A stretch of DNA of 64,000 nucleotides from Gracilaria domingensis (Eukaryota; Rhodophyta; Florideophyceae; Gracilariales; Gracilariaceae). The translations under genes and the position numbers were made by a program. The stretch is taken from contig VCMS01000217.1 of NCBI GenBank assembly GCA_022539475.1, positions 31,027-95,026 on the forward strand, in the 5' to 3' direction. Below the pieces are notes generated by a model. That model was given only the letters and a program-made list of their open reading frames with translations, ran no database searches and had not been told where the DNA came from. Positions 1 through 10,037 of this stretch are shown here, piece after piece. The number at the start of each line of letters is the position of its first letter. Within the stretch, counting starts at the first letter, position 1.

Positions 1-1
1 G

Positions 2-316
2 GCAATTCGATACCCACCGCGTATCATTCCTCATGGACACCCGAGGGGATATGTCGATGCTGACGAGTTGGCCCCGCCGGCCGACCTCGACGATCCAATG
101 ATGGACCACGACGCAGTGGGCGTTGACCAAGATGGTGGAATGGGCGCTCCGGATGCGGACTTTGGTTACAACCCAGCTATGGGCAATCCCGTGGTGGCTG
201 ACCCAGAAGCGGTTACCATCCGCCAGTTACTGACCTCAATGGGTGTGAACATTCCCGGGAACGTTTCCACGACGGAAGAGTTGTGCGTATTCGCGGCGCA
301 GTACTTCCAATCATGA
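2..316 (+). CDS. C-terminal end of the antisense gene (aORF) of element A, partial
   Basis: An open frame enters from the left edge and stops at 314-316. It matches the C-terminal parts of the antisense proteins of B and C: a GHPRGYV..D motif near residue 16 (GHPRGFV in B, DHPTGFV in C), an acidic Asp/Pro/Gly stretch, and an end beginning EAVTIRQLLTSMGVNIP (compare AAVIRDFLRGVGVSVP in B). It is antisense to the pol direction of A and convergent with it. The function is unknown. No membrane segment or known domain is visible. The start lies outside the window. Confidence 0.6.
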   Translation, partial: AIRYPPRIIPHGHPRGYVDADELAPPADLDDPMMDHDAVGVDQDGGMGAPDADFGYNPAMGNPVVADPEAVTIRQLLTSMGVNIPGNVSTTEELCVFAAQYFQS

Positions 317-675
317 GGAACTTCCTTTGTGGGATGCTCGGGAACGCTTGGCGTTGACCAACTACATGACCTGAATGATAGGTAAACGAAATAAACAAAC
401 CAACAACTAGTGGTAAACTTCTGATAAGTCTTCTTTGCTTCCTCTTCTTAGATCTTCTTCTTCTTCTTCTTCCTTGAATCTTCATAATGACCGTTATCGG
501 TAAACCTTCATGACCATAATTGGTAGACCATTTCATGGTAACTATCCTTCAACTTCATTCGCAAGTTCATCTTCTTCTTCTCTTCATAGAGCAACTACTT
601 CAAGTTCTTCTTCTTCTCATTCTCGAGCAACGAGAGTTCCTTTCGCGTGCTACGCGCGTCATAGCTACTGTAGCG
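317..675. repeat. Intergenic stretch with CTT-rich tracts between aORF and chromodomain
   Basis: Short CTT/TTC runs lie at about 430-475 and 565-620 (GAA-rich on the element's sense strand). They sit in the gap between two convergent reading frames. Element B has a GAA/AAG-rich stretch at the equivalent place (about 17775-17850). No other feature is seen. Confidence 0.5.
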
Positions 676-1074
676 TCACCCAGTTTGGGCTTCGCCGATG
701 TTGGGCGGTAGTAGTGTACCGGTGCGTCGGTGATAGCGAACGATGAAAGACCTAGGCAGGTGTCTCACAGGCTCGTGGGTGTCTTCCGATGCCGGAAATC
801 CATACCATCGCACGCGATAAAGCCACTCTCCATTTGGTGCTTGTTTATGATTCACAAGTTTCTCCACAACGTACTCACGTGGATACACCGCTTGGTCGGT
901 CGTTGAATTCACCATACTGTCTCCTAACGGAGTTCCTAAGATGATGCGGGTATAAGAGTCCCGCCCTGACGGCGTATTGACTCCTTCAACAACCAGTAGT
1001 GGTTCCACAATTAAGCATCGATGTATCGATTCAACTGTCGTGTTGTTCGGTAGTCTCAAGCGCAGATTACCCAA
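676..1074 (-). CDS. Chromodomain end of pol, element A
   Basis: A 132-codon frame whose second half is a chromodomain: REYVVEKLVNH, then EWLYRVRWYGFP, then DTHEPVRHLPRS. This follows the Y..E.I / Y.V.W.G / T.EP..L pattern of integrase-linked chromodomains in chromoviruses, where the domain is thought to steer integration to chromatin marks. B (17172-17693), C (24138-24578) and F (38197-38541) carry it at the same place. Here it is separated from integrase by the degenerate stretch 1090-1650, so it is probably no longer translated with pol. The first ~60 residues before the domain have no recognisable content. Confidence 0.8.
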   Translation of the reverse strand: MGNLRLRLPNNTTVESIHRCLIVEPLLVVEGVNTPSGRDSYTRIILGTPLGDSMVNSTTDQAVYPREYVVEKLVNHKQAPNGEWLYRVRWYGFPASEDTHEPVRHLPRSFIVRYHRRTGTLLPPNIGEAQTG

Positions 1075-1199
1075 ACAAGTTATTCCCTGAAAGAGGGCGA
1101 CGAGATGATCATCACAAGCTAAATTACATACGAATTGGACACCGTAATGCGAAGTTATCGCATCTCGAATACGAGTATTCCTATCGATATCACGGGAGT

Positions 1200-1560
1200 T
1201 GACGATTCTGACGGTGGAGCTCGGCGGTTACGCACCGTGTGCCTGCAAGTGCAAAGCAATTCCATTGGTTGGAACACCACGCACGTGGCTCTGGGCAACT
1301 GATTCCTATTGGGGGAACAACTGCCAAGTGGCCATGTGCAGTTCCAAACATTCCTGTTGTGCAACACCATCTAATTGGTTCGTCCATCTGCCACGTGGAA
1401 TTGTGCAAACCATTTTCATTGGTAGTGCACTCAATCCACATTGGACATGATTTCTGACACGTGGGCGTGTGCAAACGAATCCCATTGGCTGTGCAACACA
1501 CCAAGTGTGCTTGTGCCACGCCGCTCATTGCGGTGGGCGACGGCGGCACCGTAATGAATC
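1200..1560. repeat. Degenerate tandem array rich in ATTGG and CACGTG boxes
   Basis: Units of roughly 50-80 bp recur with cores such as ATTGG(T/G) (CCAAT box on the other strand), CACGTGG and GTGCAA. Examples lie around 1260-1305, 1350-1395 and 1420-1520. The array lies where the pol spacer of A should be, between integrase and chromodomain, and has no convincing reading frame. Whether it is an insertion or a decayed spacer is not clear. Confidence 0.5.
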
Positions 1561-1652
1561 AAAAATATGCCAAATTGGCCGATTTCCATTGCGCAATGCG
1601 CCTTTTCCAAACGGACAAGACCGTTCAATAAGGGTCGGTTGAAAACCCATTG

Positions 1653-2060
1653 TTAGGTACTGTAATTGTCGCCCAAGCGGGAGAACACGCCGTGTCGCAA
1701 TTCCTGACGCTGAAGCGTAGTAAGCGAGTGGGTACGTGCTCTGCGCGTGTGCTGAATCTCCCACAAGGGTGTGCTCCGTAGCATTATGCATGACCTGAAC
1801 AAGGTAAACTTCAGTGAAGTCATCGCGGCAAGCGACAAGCCAGGGTCTTCGGACACAGTTTTCGTAGTCAACGAACGATTCCTAACGGAAGTAACCAATT
1901 GGTTCTGAGGATTTCCACGCTGTGGCAACTCATCGCCGCGAGATGCGAAGCTCGGTATAGGGGACGAAACAACCTCATGCGTCTCTTCCCCGTTCTCAGT
2001 CTGAGATACCGATGCGGTAACAATCTCGGGTGGTGGGGTTACACGGGCGTGTGGGTCCAC
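1653..2060 (-). pseudogene. Remnant of pol hydrophilic spacer, element A
   Basis: A 135-codon frame on the element sense strand directly after the integrase C-terminus, in another frame than pol. It is Pro/Ser/Thr/Glu-rich at first, like the spacer between integrase and chromodomain in B (about 16000-17160) and C (23164-24126), then decays. It is best read as frameshifted spacer rather than a separate gene. Confidence 0.4.
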
Positions 2061-2071
2061 AGGATTCTCTA

Positions 2072-5000
2072 TTAGAGTAGATAAGAATTAGCCGACTCCT
2101 GCGGCAAATCAGTCAAGCCGCGATCCGGATGCGGAACTGTAGCGGGCCGTGACGGCGAAGTGGCTTCAGTTTCACTTGAATTACCGTGTGGAGGTACAGC
2201 GATAGTTTCCACAGTAGGATTGGGAGCAACAGTGACGCGATCGCGTGAGAGCCGTTCATGAAGGCCATTGATATACAGTACGACAGTGTCCGTTCCGGCA
2301 GAAATTACCTTATAAGGTCCCTCAGCAATAGGAGAGAGTTTGTGCTTTGGTTCCTTTTCAGGATTGTAATATTCCTTACGGACAAAAACAAGGTCGCCAG
2401 GATTAAGAACTGAGGGTAACGGCTTACGAATTCGCTTGTCGAAGTTAGCCTTGTAGGCAGCTTGTGCTTTAGACATAGCTTTCCGAGCGACCCGAACCAT
2501 CTTTCCTAACCAAGCCTTCCAGGTATCCCGATATAACCGGTGTGAAGGGAAGGTTCCCAACTTGGGTTGAGACTCGATAGCGACCGGAGACGGTATCCTC
2601 GATAGTACGAGCTCAAATGAGGATAAACCGGTAACACGATGGACCGGTGTGTTGTAAGCGTACGTAATAGCGTCTGTGAATAAGTCCCAATTCTTAGGGT
2701 TATCCGATACATAGGATCTTAATGCGTTGAGCATTGTACGGTTGAACCGTTCAACTTGATCGTTCCCTTGGGGATGATAAGTAGTGATAAACAGATTCCT
2801 GACATCAAGGATACGACAGACGTTTTGGAAGAATTTCGAAGCAAATTGTCCCCCATTCTCGGATAGAACCTAAACAGGTGGGCCGTAAGCAAAACACTAA
2901 TGCTGGACGAACGCTTACGCTATCGTCGTTGCAGTGATTGTCCTGAAAGGAACTGTACGAACCAATTTGAAAAACCTGTCGGTAGTAACCAAAAGAAAAC
3001 GATGACCACGAGCGGTACGGAGTAGCGGTCCAAGAATATCAATCGCCATGAACTCTAGTGGAGCCCTTGCGGGAAAAAGCGTGAGCTTCTTCGAGTATTT
3101 CCGGAGACGGACATTGTTCTTTGAGCATTCCGTACAACCACGGCGAACTGCGTAGCAGTCTACCGCCATTGCGGGCCAATAGAAATCTCTGCGTAGAGTC
3201 AAATACAACTTCCTTCCACCAGGATGAGCACCCAGTTTCACATAATGTGACAGATGTAAAACTCTCTGCTGTAGAGTATGAGGTACCACAATCTGTGGAT
3301 GTTCCTTATCAACGAAACGAACCAAATAACCTGGGTCATTCATAGCGAACGGGATATGAAAACCTCCATTGAGGCGAGAGCGTATCTGCGTACAGAATGG
3401 ATCGGAGAACTGCTCTCTTATCATCTCCTCAGGAGTAATAGGCACAAGGGAACCCAACGGGGGTTCCGTGGACTCGGTAACGAATAAATCATCACACACG
3501 TCATCATCTATCGTCTCGATCAAACCATCCTTGGTCATAACCATAAAACACGGTATCTCCAAGTCTTCCGTGGCGGATGTATAAGCATTAGTCCCTAGAC
3601 GAGAAAGAGCATCTGCTTGGCAGTTCAGAGAACCTTTCTTACAATGAACTTCGAAATCGAATTCCGCTAAACGGAGACGCCAGCGCATTAACCTGCCAGA
3701 GGGTTCCGATATTCCGAAGAGCCAACGGAAAACCGAATGGTCGGTATGCACAACGAAGTGAGTACCCATTAAGTAGGGTCGCAGTATGTTCAATTCCCAG
3801 ACGACGGCTAAACATTCTTTCTCAGATACTGAGTAGTTCTTCTCATGAATATTCAGTGTCCTTGACCAATAGCCAATCGGTCTACGGGTTCCGTCTTCCA
3901 AGGTTTGGAACAACGCGCAACCAACATGGTAGGAACTAGCGTTTGTGTCAACCGAATATGGTAAACCAGGAGTTGGTAAAGCCAAAACTGGTGGTGACGG
4001 TACAGCGTTCACAAGGGACTGAAATGCGGAAGCTTCCGCTTCCCTGAAGGGTTCCAGCTCAACTGGCCTGCCCTTCTTCAAAAGCTGGTTAAGGGGAGCC
4101 GAGATTTCTGCAAAATTCGGAACGAATCTACGATACACGTTACAAAGTCCAAGAAAAGAACGGAGTTCTGTTTGGTTCGTCGGCTGCTTTGTATCCTTCA
4201 AGGATTTCACACGAACTTCGTCAATCGAAAGCTTTCCGGGACGGATCGTATGTCCAAGATACTGAACCCAATCGGTGAAAAACTCGCACTTCTTTAACTT
4301 CAGAGCTATTCCGGCATCGCGGAGAACACGCATGATTTCTCGCACATGAGACAAATGATCGTCCATGTTGTTGGAAAAGATGATGATGTCATCAAGGTAT
4401 ACTAAACAGGTCTTCCACTTGTATGGAGCCAGTAGAATACCCAATGCTCTTTGGAACGTAGCGGGCGCATTTGTGAGCCCAAAGGGCATTCGTTTGAAAG
4501 GATACAAGCCTTGATGGGACACGAAAACGGTTTTGTCACGGTCTTCCTTGCGGATAGGAACTTGCCAATATCCCCAATTCGCGTCGAGGGCCGTGAAAGC
4601 CTGAGAACTCCCGAGTGAGTCAATGCATTCGTCCATTCGTGGAATCCGGTAGACGTCCCTAACTGTAACAGAATTGAGGCGACGGTAATCAATACAGAAT
4701 AGCCACGATCCGTTCTTCTTAGGAGCTAGTACTACCGGTGATGCCCACGGGGATTGGGCCGGTTCGATGACTCCAGCCTTAAGCATCTTCTCAACTTGAG
4801 CTTCTTCTTCTTCCCTAGCCTTAAGGCCAGCCCTATAAGGGTGTTGCGCTATCGGCCGAGTGTTCGGAAGGAGATCAATTCTGTGCTCGGTAATCGAGAT
4901 CTCTCCTAGGGAACCATCCCAAATCGGGGTAAACTCCCTCAACATATCACGTAGTTTCTCACGATGAGTGTCTGGTACATGCTCCAGATTCAATTCTTCC

Positions 5001-6098
5001 AATTCCTTAACAGGATCCTTCTGTTCTTGTCCCGGGGGACTAACCTTTTCCTCAGTCTCTAATGGTGCGTTCGGCGTACCGACATCCGAAACGGTTGCAA
5101 TTTTCTCCTCTTCCCCCTTCTCAGGGTGTTGTACGCCGAGTACGTCCGCGAGGGTAACTTTTGTAGGTATTACAGCGGCCAAATGCGGCATTACTGAACC
5201 AATAACCTGGTGTTTAGTTAACCATTGAGGTTGAGGCCCCAAATTGGGTATCAAAAGCTTAAAAGGCTTCTGAGGTTCAATATGAACAACTCCATTAGCG
5301 AGAGCAAGACGACGAGAATCATACAATGATTGTATCGATTGCACGACACGTAAACCATGTTGGTCCGAGCTCACAGTGACCCAGGTTTGGGATTCCGCCG
5401 GAATCGAAATTGAACGGGCGCACCGTAAACGAGTAGAACTTCTATCCATGTTTGGATTATCCTGTGCCGCAGGGAGAGGAACTTGACGCTTGAAAGCTTG
5501 CCGAAGCGGCTTCCGAACAATCGGTATGGTTGAACCATCTTCCATTTCCACATATTTGGAACGCGGGCGAATCGCTTCGACGAACCTGTCGCAAAAGTCG
5601 TAGCCCAGAATAACAGGAGCAGGTAGTGATTCGCATACGAGAAATTCCAATTGGACTGAACATTGGCCGAGCCGAACCATCAGGTCAATGAAGCCTTCTG
5701 TTCTTAACGGATTGTTGTTTGCATCGGCAATATCCAGCGATGGACCTTGACGAATCAACGGCCGTAACGAGGCAGGCAACAACGATTGAACCAAAAGGTT
5801 AGGACCAGCTCCTGTTTCTAGAACAGATAACTGTCGAACCATAAACTGGTTAGACAAGCCAAGGTCAACGTAAAACTTGTAATTACGCTTGGCCATGACC
5901 ATAACCCGATCCGGGATACGGCGATTTCTATACCGCACCCACGGTCGACGCAGAACACCGAAGTGTCTCGAGTTCACGTCGGATTCAGCCGAATTCCTAG
6001 TAAGGATCTTGACTCGGGAGCGAGGCGATGACGCCTCGGGGCGCCACACTCCTCGACTCTTTGGGCGCCCCTCGGTTCGGTGAGACTCCCAAAATTAG
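2072..6098 (-). pseudogene. pol: pol polyprotein of element A (PR-RT-RH-IN), broken
   Basis: One frame runs from 6049 to 2072 with stops only in integrase. In order: protease (VLETGAGPN, catalytic Asp replaced by Glu); RT with FCIDYRRLN, PFGLTNAPATFQR and YLDDIIIF; RNase H (VDTNASS, the usual TDAS changed); integrase HHCC zinc region (LSHYVKLGAHPGGRKLY, then CTEC); the DDE core with ENG in place of the second DNG; and a C-terminal GPY motif (EGPYKVI). Three nonsense codons fall within about 2872-2915, at positions where relatives have Gln, Trp and Lys. After the gag stop the -1 frame is open for a while, then an indel returns pol to the gag frame. Enzymatically dead. Confidence 0.9.
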
Positions 6099-7578
6099 TT
6101 TTTCGAAGGCGAATCCAGCGAAACGGTTTTGCCTTCGTCTGAGGACTGAACGACCTCAGAGGTTTGAGCTCCTAGAGATACCGGCACCGTGTTGGAGACC
6201 GACACAACGGTGTCTGGCAAGAACAGCGAATGGACCTGTTGGTAGGACAAATTCGGAACGCGCGCACGTTCTTCTTCCCTAAGGGAGTCATAAGCTTCGA
6301 TAATCTTCGACGTATCTTTCAGATTGAACTGACGGTGAGTCGAAACATGACCACGATGGTAGCAAACATGGCAGATAAGCGTTGACCTATCGAAGGGTGG
6401 ACGGGTATCCGTACGGTTATCCATCCGATGTTGCGGAGTGGTATTATCCCGCCAACCGGGTCTACTGAAACGTGTGGTGTTGTTGGCATATGAGAACTTT
6501 GGTGGTACAACCTGTGTTCCCGCGTACAGAGCCGGGTCTTCCTCAGAGGAAATTGAAGTTGACGGAAACTACGTACTAAGCAAGGACTGTCTGCCCTGGC
6601 TTTGAGCCAAATGAAGATTATCCACACCTGGATTTTCCTTAGAACGGTGGACTTACGAAAGTGATGGTGAGTTCTCCGCATGGAGTATCCTAGAAGACCG
6701 ATGTTTCGGGTTTTGGCGAGCACGCAAAGCATCTCCCTCTGCCTGGGCGAACTCAACCAGTTCCAGGTAGGTTGCCTTTCTGTCAGATTCCCGATACCGG
6801 GACACAATTGTACTGATGGCAGGATCTAAATCATCGCAAAACAAAGCGCATCGCTCATGGTGAGAATATACATTTCCACAACGATGGAAAGCCTTATTGA
6901 GACGAGTCGAATAAAGCGTTTCCGTCTCTCCTGATTTCTGTTTTGTATCGCGTAAAGCCAAGATGGCAGACTGGATCGCAGTACCAGTGGCGTATGACCT
7001 CAGAAGGTATTGAACAGCTTCCGGCCAACAAGTTACACCTCCCTCCGAGGCACGGGAAACTCCCATGACGGAGCGAAACTGATCTTCGGCCTTTCTTTAA
7101 GGAAATACGGTAGTGCCACGAAAGCCTAGGCTTCACTCATCATGAGTATGTCGGCTTCCGATACGAAACGGGGGAGAAAGTCCAGTTCCAAAATTGGATC
7201 TTCACCACTGAAAGAGTGATCCTTCAGCCTGAGGTCCATCCTCTTGATACAGTCCTTCACACGACCTGTCCCACGGGGAGTACGATCAAGTGATGAATCG
7301 TCTAAGCGATGATATCGATACGATAACAGTTTCCGAAACAGGGTGTTAGAGGGCTTTAACTCTTTGAGTCCAATGTGCTTCCTACCCTTCTCACGGGTCA
7401 TGATGGTGCCGTGCGCAGCATAGGTAACCTTGGACCGTGTCGGTCGCTCGCGGCGGTTACGATATTCATCATTGGACGAGTCAGATGACGAAGTAGTATA
7501 ACTGTCCGAGTCGGAGTCAGGACGAACGAAACGGTCTTCCTACGTAGTCGGTCGGTCCTTTCGGAACTTCTTTGAAGA
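6095..7578 (-). pseudogene. gag: gag of element A, N-terminally truncated and frameshifted
   Basis: Pieces in different frames align with gag of B. A Ser/Asp-rich linker (about 7570-7410) is followed by the capsid start GRKHIGLKELKPSN and KFSGEDPI-like text (7401-7126), then the capsid C-terminal part with ASEGGVTC, YLLRSYAT and AFHRCGNV (7066-6653), and a zinc-knuckle region (6424-6095) with CHVCYHRGH in which the fourth zinc ligand is Arg. The N-terminal coiled coil is missing. It ends in Lys-Asn-stop at the frameshift site. Confidence 0.85.
6098..6104 (-). promoter_or_regulatory. Candidate -1 ribosomal frameshift heptamer, element A
   Basis: On the minus strand the last gag codons read G AAA AAC followed at once by the stop TAA (6095-6097). 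The same A/G-AAA-AAC-TRA arrangement precedes pol in B, D and E. Downstream there is an 8-bp stem (GGGGCGCC at 6064-6071 with GGCGCCCC at 6038-6045). In A a later indel has obscured the frame relation. Confidence 0.55.
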
Positions 7579-9020
7579 ATGACGGATTGCAAGCGAAACT
7601 ATAAGGTGTACGCTGACCTTGGCCTGAGCCCCCAGTTTATGATGCGTTACTTGACGGTACTAGACACAGGCGCAGGTCCGAACTTCATCGTGGAGTCCCT
7701 TCTCACACCGCAATTGCGGGAACGTATCCGTTGCAGCGTGCTTCCTGATGTCGTTGACGCGAAAACAACCCGTTGACAACGGTGGGGACAATCGACTTAG
7801 TCGTGCGTTTGAGAACTTCCGTGATGAAGTTCGACTTCATCGTTTGTCGGTCATTGGCCGTCCAAGTCATTTTGGGTTGCGATTACTGCGACAGGTTTGT
7901 CGATGCAATCAGGCCCCGCTTCAGGCGTGTAGAACTCGACGATGGTTCATCGGTACCCATCTTCCGTCGTCCGCTGAAGCGATCATCGCGGAAGCAAGTT
8001 CCACTCCCTGCTGCGCAGGCCCCGGCACCGGCGTCGCCCCAGTCCACCAAGCTCCGCGTCGCCGCGTCGATCCGCATCCCGCCTGAGTGTCAAGTCATCG
8101 TGTCAGTTAATTCTCGTCAACAAGGTCTTTAGGTTATTCAACCGCTTACCTCGTTGTACGAGAAGTGCCAACTCGCCGTCGCGAATGGTGTTGTGCAAGT
8201 CACACCGGATACTCCGTTTCGAATACTGGTTGCCAATCTCGGCAGCACCCCCCAGTATCTAATAAAGAACCAAGTCATTGAGTCTGTGACACCTCACCCA
8301 CTCGCGATGCTTCCAACGAAGATGACGCCTGCCGATGTCCCCGGACTAGTTACCTCCGAAGAGGACGTCGCCTCATCTAAAGAGAGGGAGGGAGTCGCAA
8401 TTCCTGCCGCTTCCACGAGTACCACTATCGTCGCAACGGAAAAGCAACAGATTGACTCGGAACCAAACCCTGTGTCAGGGACAGAAGAGCGTAAACCCAC
8501 GAGCTACGACAAGTTTGAGCCCTTGAAGGCGCTCGAGGAACTTGATCTCGGTCATGCACCGGAGTCGCACCGTGAACGTCTAAGAGACATGTTACGAGAG
8601 TTTACCCCAATGTGAGATGCTTCTCTTGGAGAGATAAATGCCACGGAACACCGTATCGATGTGTCACCGAACACGCGTCCTGTTTCACAACCCCCTTACA
8701 GGGCAGGACCGAAATCTCGGGATAGGAACAGTTCCAAGTGGACAAGATGCTCTGCGCAGGTGTCATCGAACACGCGCAATCGCCGTGGGCATCCCCAGTG
8801 GTACTGGCTCTCAAGGCCGACGGAACCTGGAGGTTCTGTGTCGACTGTCGCCGGCTCAACGCCGTGACGGTAAGAAACTCTTACCCAATCCCTCGTATGG
8901 ACGAGTGTATCGATTCGCTCGGTGACGCTACCGTGTTCACGGCATTGGATGCCAATTGAGGATACTGGCAAGTCCCCGTCAGGGAGGAAGACCGCGATAA
9001 GACTGCATTCGTGTGACACT
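7579..9020 (+). pseudogene. pol: pol 5' part of element C (protease, linker, start of RT)
   Basis: Begins at a Met equivalent to the protease start of B: YKVYADLGLSPQFM, then the active-site text LDTGAGPN. A frameshift near 7770 is followed by the rest of the protease (VILGCDYCDRFVDAIRPR), a linker with KLRVAASIRIPPE, a stop near 8132, then the linker to REFTPM. RT begins at about 8738 (ASPVVLALKADG, RFCVDCRRLN, IPRMDECIDSLG). It breaks off at 9020, where element B is inserted in the codon series that continues at 20797. Many stops and shifts; non-functional. Confidence 0.85.
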
Positions 9021-9873
9021 TGTAGAGCAAAACGTCCTCTGTGTGGATGCACCGAGGTGTTTTTCATAGTTTGTTGATCGGTTACCGGCTTCGACACCTC
9101 AGGTTATGAGAGGCTGCTGTGGTAGTGGCCCTATTTTGGGGTATGCCTAGGAAGGGTAGTATTTCTGCACACGTGTGCCAAGCTGGCCCGATGGCGGGTG
9201 CCCCGTGGAAAGCCTGCCACGGGTGCACACCTGTAGTGTATTGGCCGGCATCGCCGGATAGTTAGATATTTCAATTGATATTCTCAAGTGCCGTATATAC
9301 GTGGCGGTACTTGCCGCCACTGTACGGGAAGTAAACCTCAAGGAGGCTTCTGGCTCTGACTTTCTTGCCGCTTGTGAACGGTTTTCGTCCCTAATCGGGC
9401 AAGCCGCCACAATTCCGGGCTAGTCATCCGACCTCTACCACTGAGGAGTTCTAGACCGTCGTCACGGCATCTTTTCTGTTCTTTTATTGTTATTATTTCC
9501 GTCATACGGCTCCTATCGCTCTGCCCTGTTATACAGGTTTGACCCACGTTGTCCGGAAATATTTCTCGATCTCGCGAGTCAGTGCACCGTTGCGCGGCTC
9601 GTTGGTTGCCCGTTTTGCCCAACACCGTTGGTTTGGATATCTTCACTCGCTGTGGCTCGCCGGAACTACCCGGATTCTACGCCGATTCTACCCACCCCAA
9701 CCTCCGGCTGCACGCCCAGGACGGGGCTGCCCGGATTTACACCCGGCCTGTGTCAGCCCTACTGGAGGGTTCTGCCACCGACCCTACCCCTATAGGGAGC
9801 GGGGCTCGAACACCCTATAGGTGCGCTTTCCGCGACGCGGCTCTTGTTTGCCCACTCGTGGGATTGCACCACA
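9021..9873 (+). repeat. 5' LTR of element B
   Basis: Starts TGTAGAGCAAAACG and ends GCACCACA; the same 853 bp recur at 19944-20796. A hairpin GTGGCGG/CCGCCAC (9301-9320) is followed by AAGTAAA (9329-9335), a layout also seen in the LTRs of C, D and E. This could mark transcription start or 3' end formation; neither is proven. Confidence 0.95.
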
Positions 9874-9876
9874 AAC

Positions 9877-9894
9877 TGGTCTCCCGACCTAGAA
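9877..9894 (+). promoter_or_regulatory. Primer-binding site of element B
   Basis: TGGTCTCCCGACCTAGAA, three bases after the 5' LTR. It is complementary to a tRNA 3' end reading ...GGTCGGGAGACCA. The same 18-mer is found in F and near-identical ones in D and E. A C1-G72 acceptor end of this type resembles eukaryotic tRNA-Tyr (inference). Confidence 0.8.
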
Positions 9895-10037
9895 TCGGCT
9901 TTATTGGCCAACATTTGTTGGAGTTGGTTTGTTTGTTTGGAGCCCGGATAGTTGGGAATATTCGTTCTTACGGTTCTCTCATTGTCCATCTTCGGAAGTT
10001 GTTTTGGTTGCCAATTGGCCGACTGTGTCGGTGAACG

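Larger units (their letters stand above)
1..7578 (-). mobile_element. Element A: truncated Ty3/gypsy chromodomain retrotransposon
   Basis: Reading on the minus strand from 7578 leftwards, there is a partial gag, protease, RT, RNase H, integrase, a spacer and a chromodomain. On the plus strand at 2-316 lies the end of the antisense gene typical of this family. No LTR is seen: the 3' LTR must lie left of the window, and the 5' LTR and gag N-terminus are lost at the junction with element C near 7578. Several nonsense codons in integrase, a frameshift after the gag stop and substituted catalytic residues show it is an old, dead copy. Integration sites cannot be defined from this window. Confidence 0.9.

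Noticed and set aside
2872-2915. RIP-like C-to-T mutation in the old copies
   Set aside because: The nonsense changes include transversions (GAG to TAG, AAG to TAG) as well as transitions; no uniform CpA bias is visible by eye.
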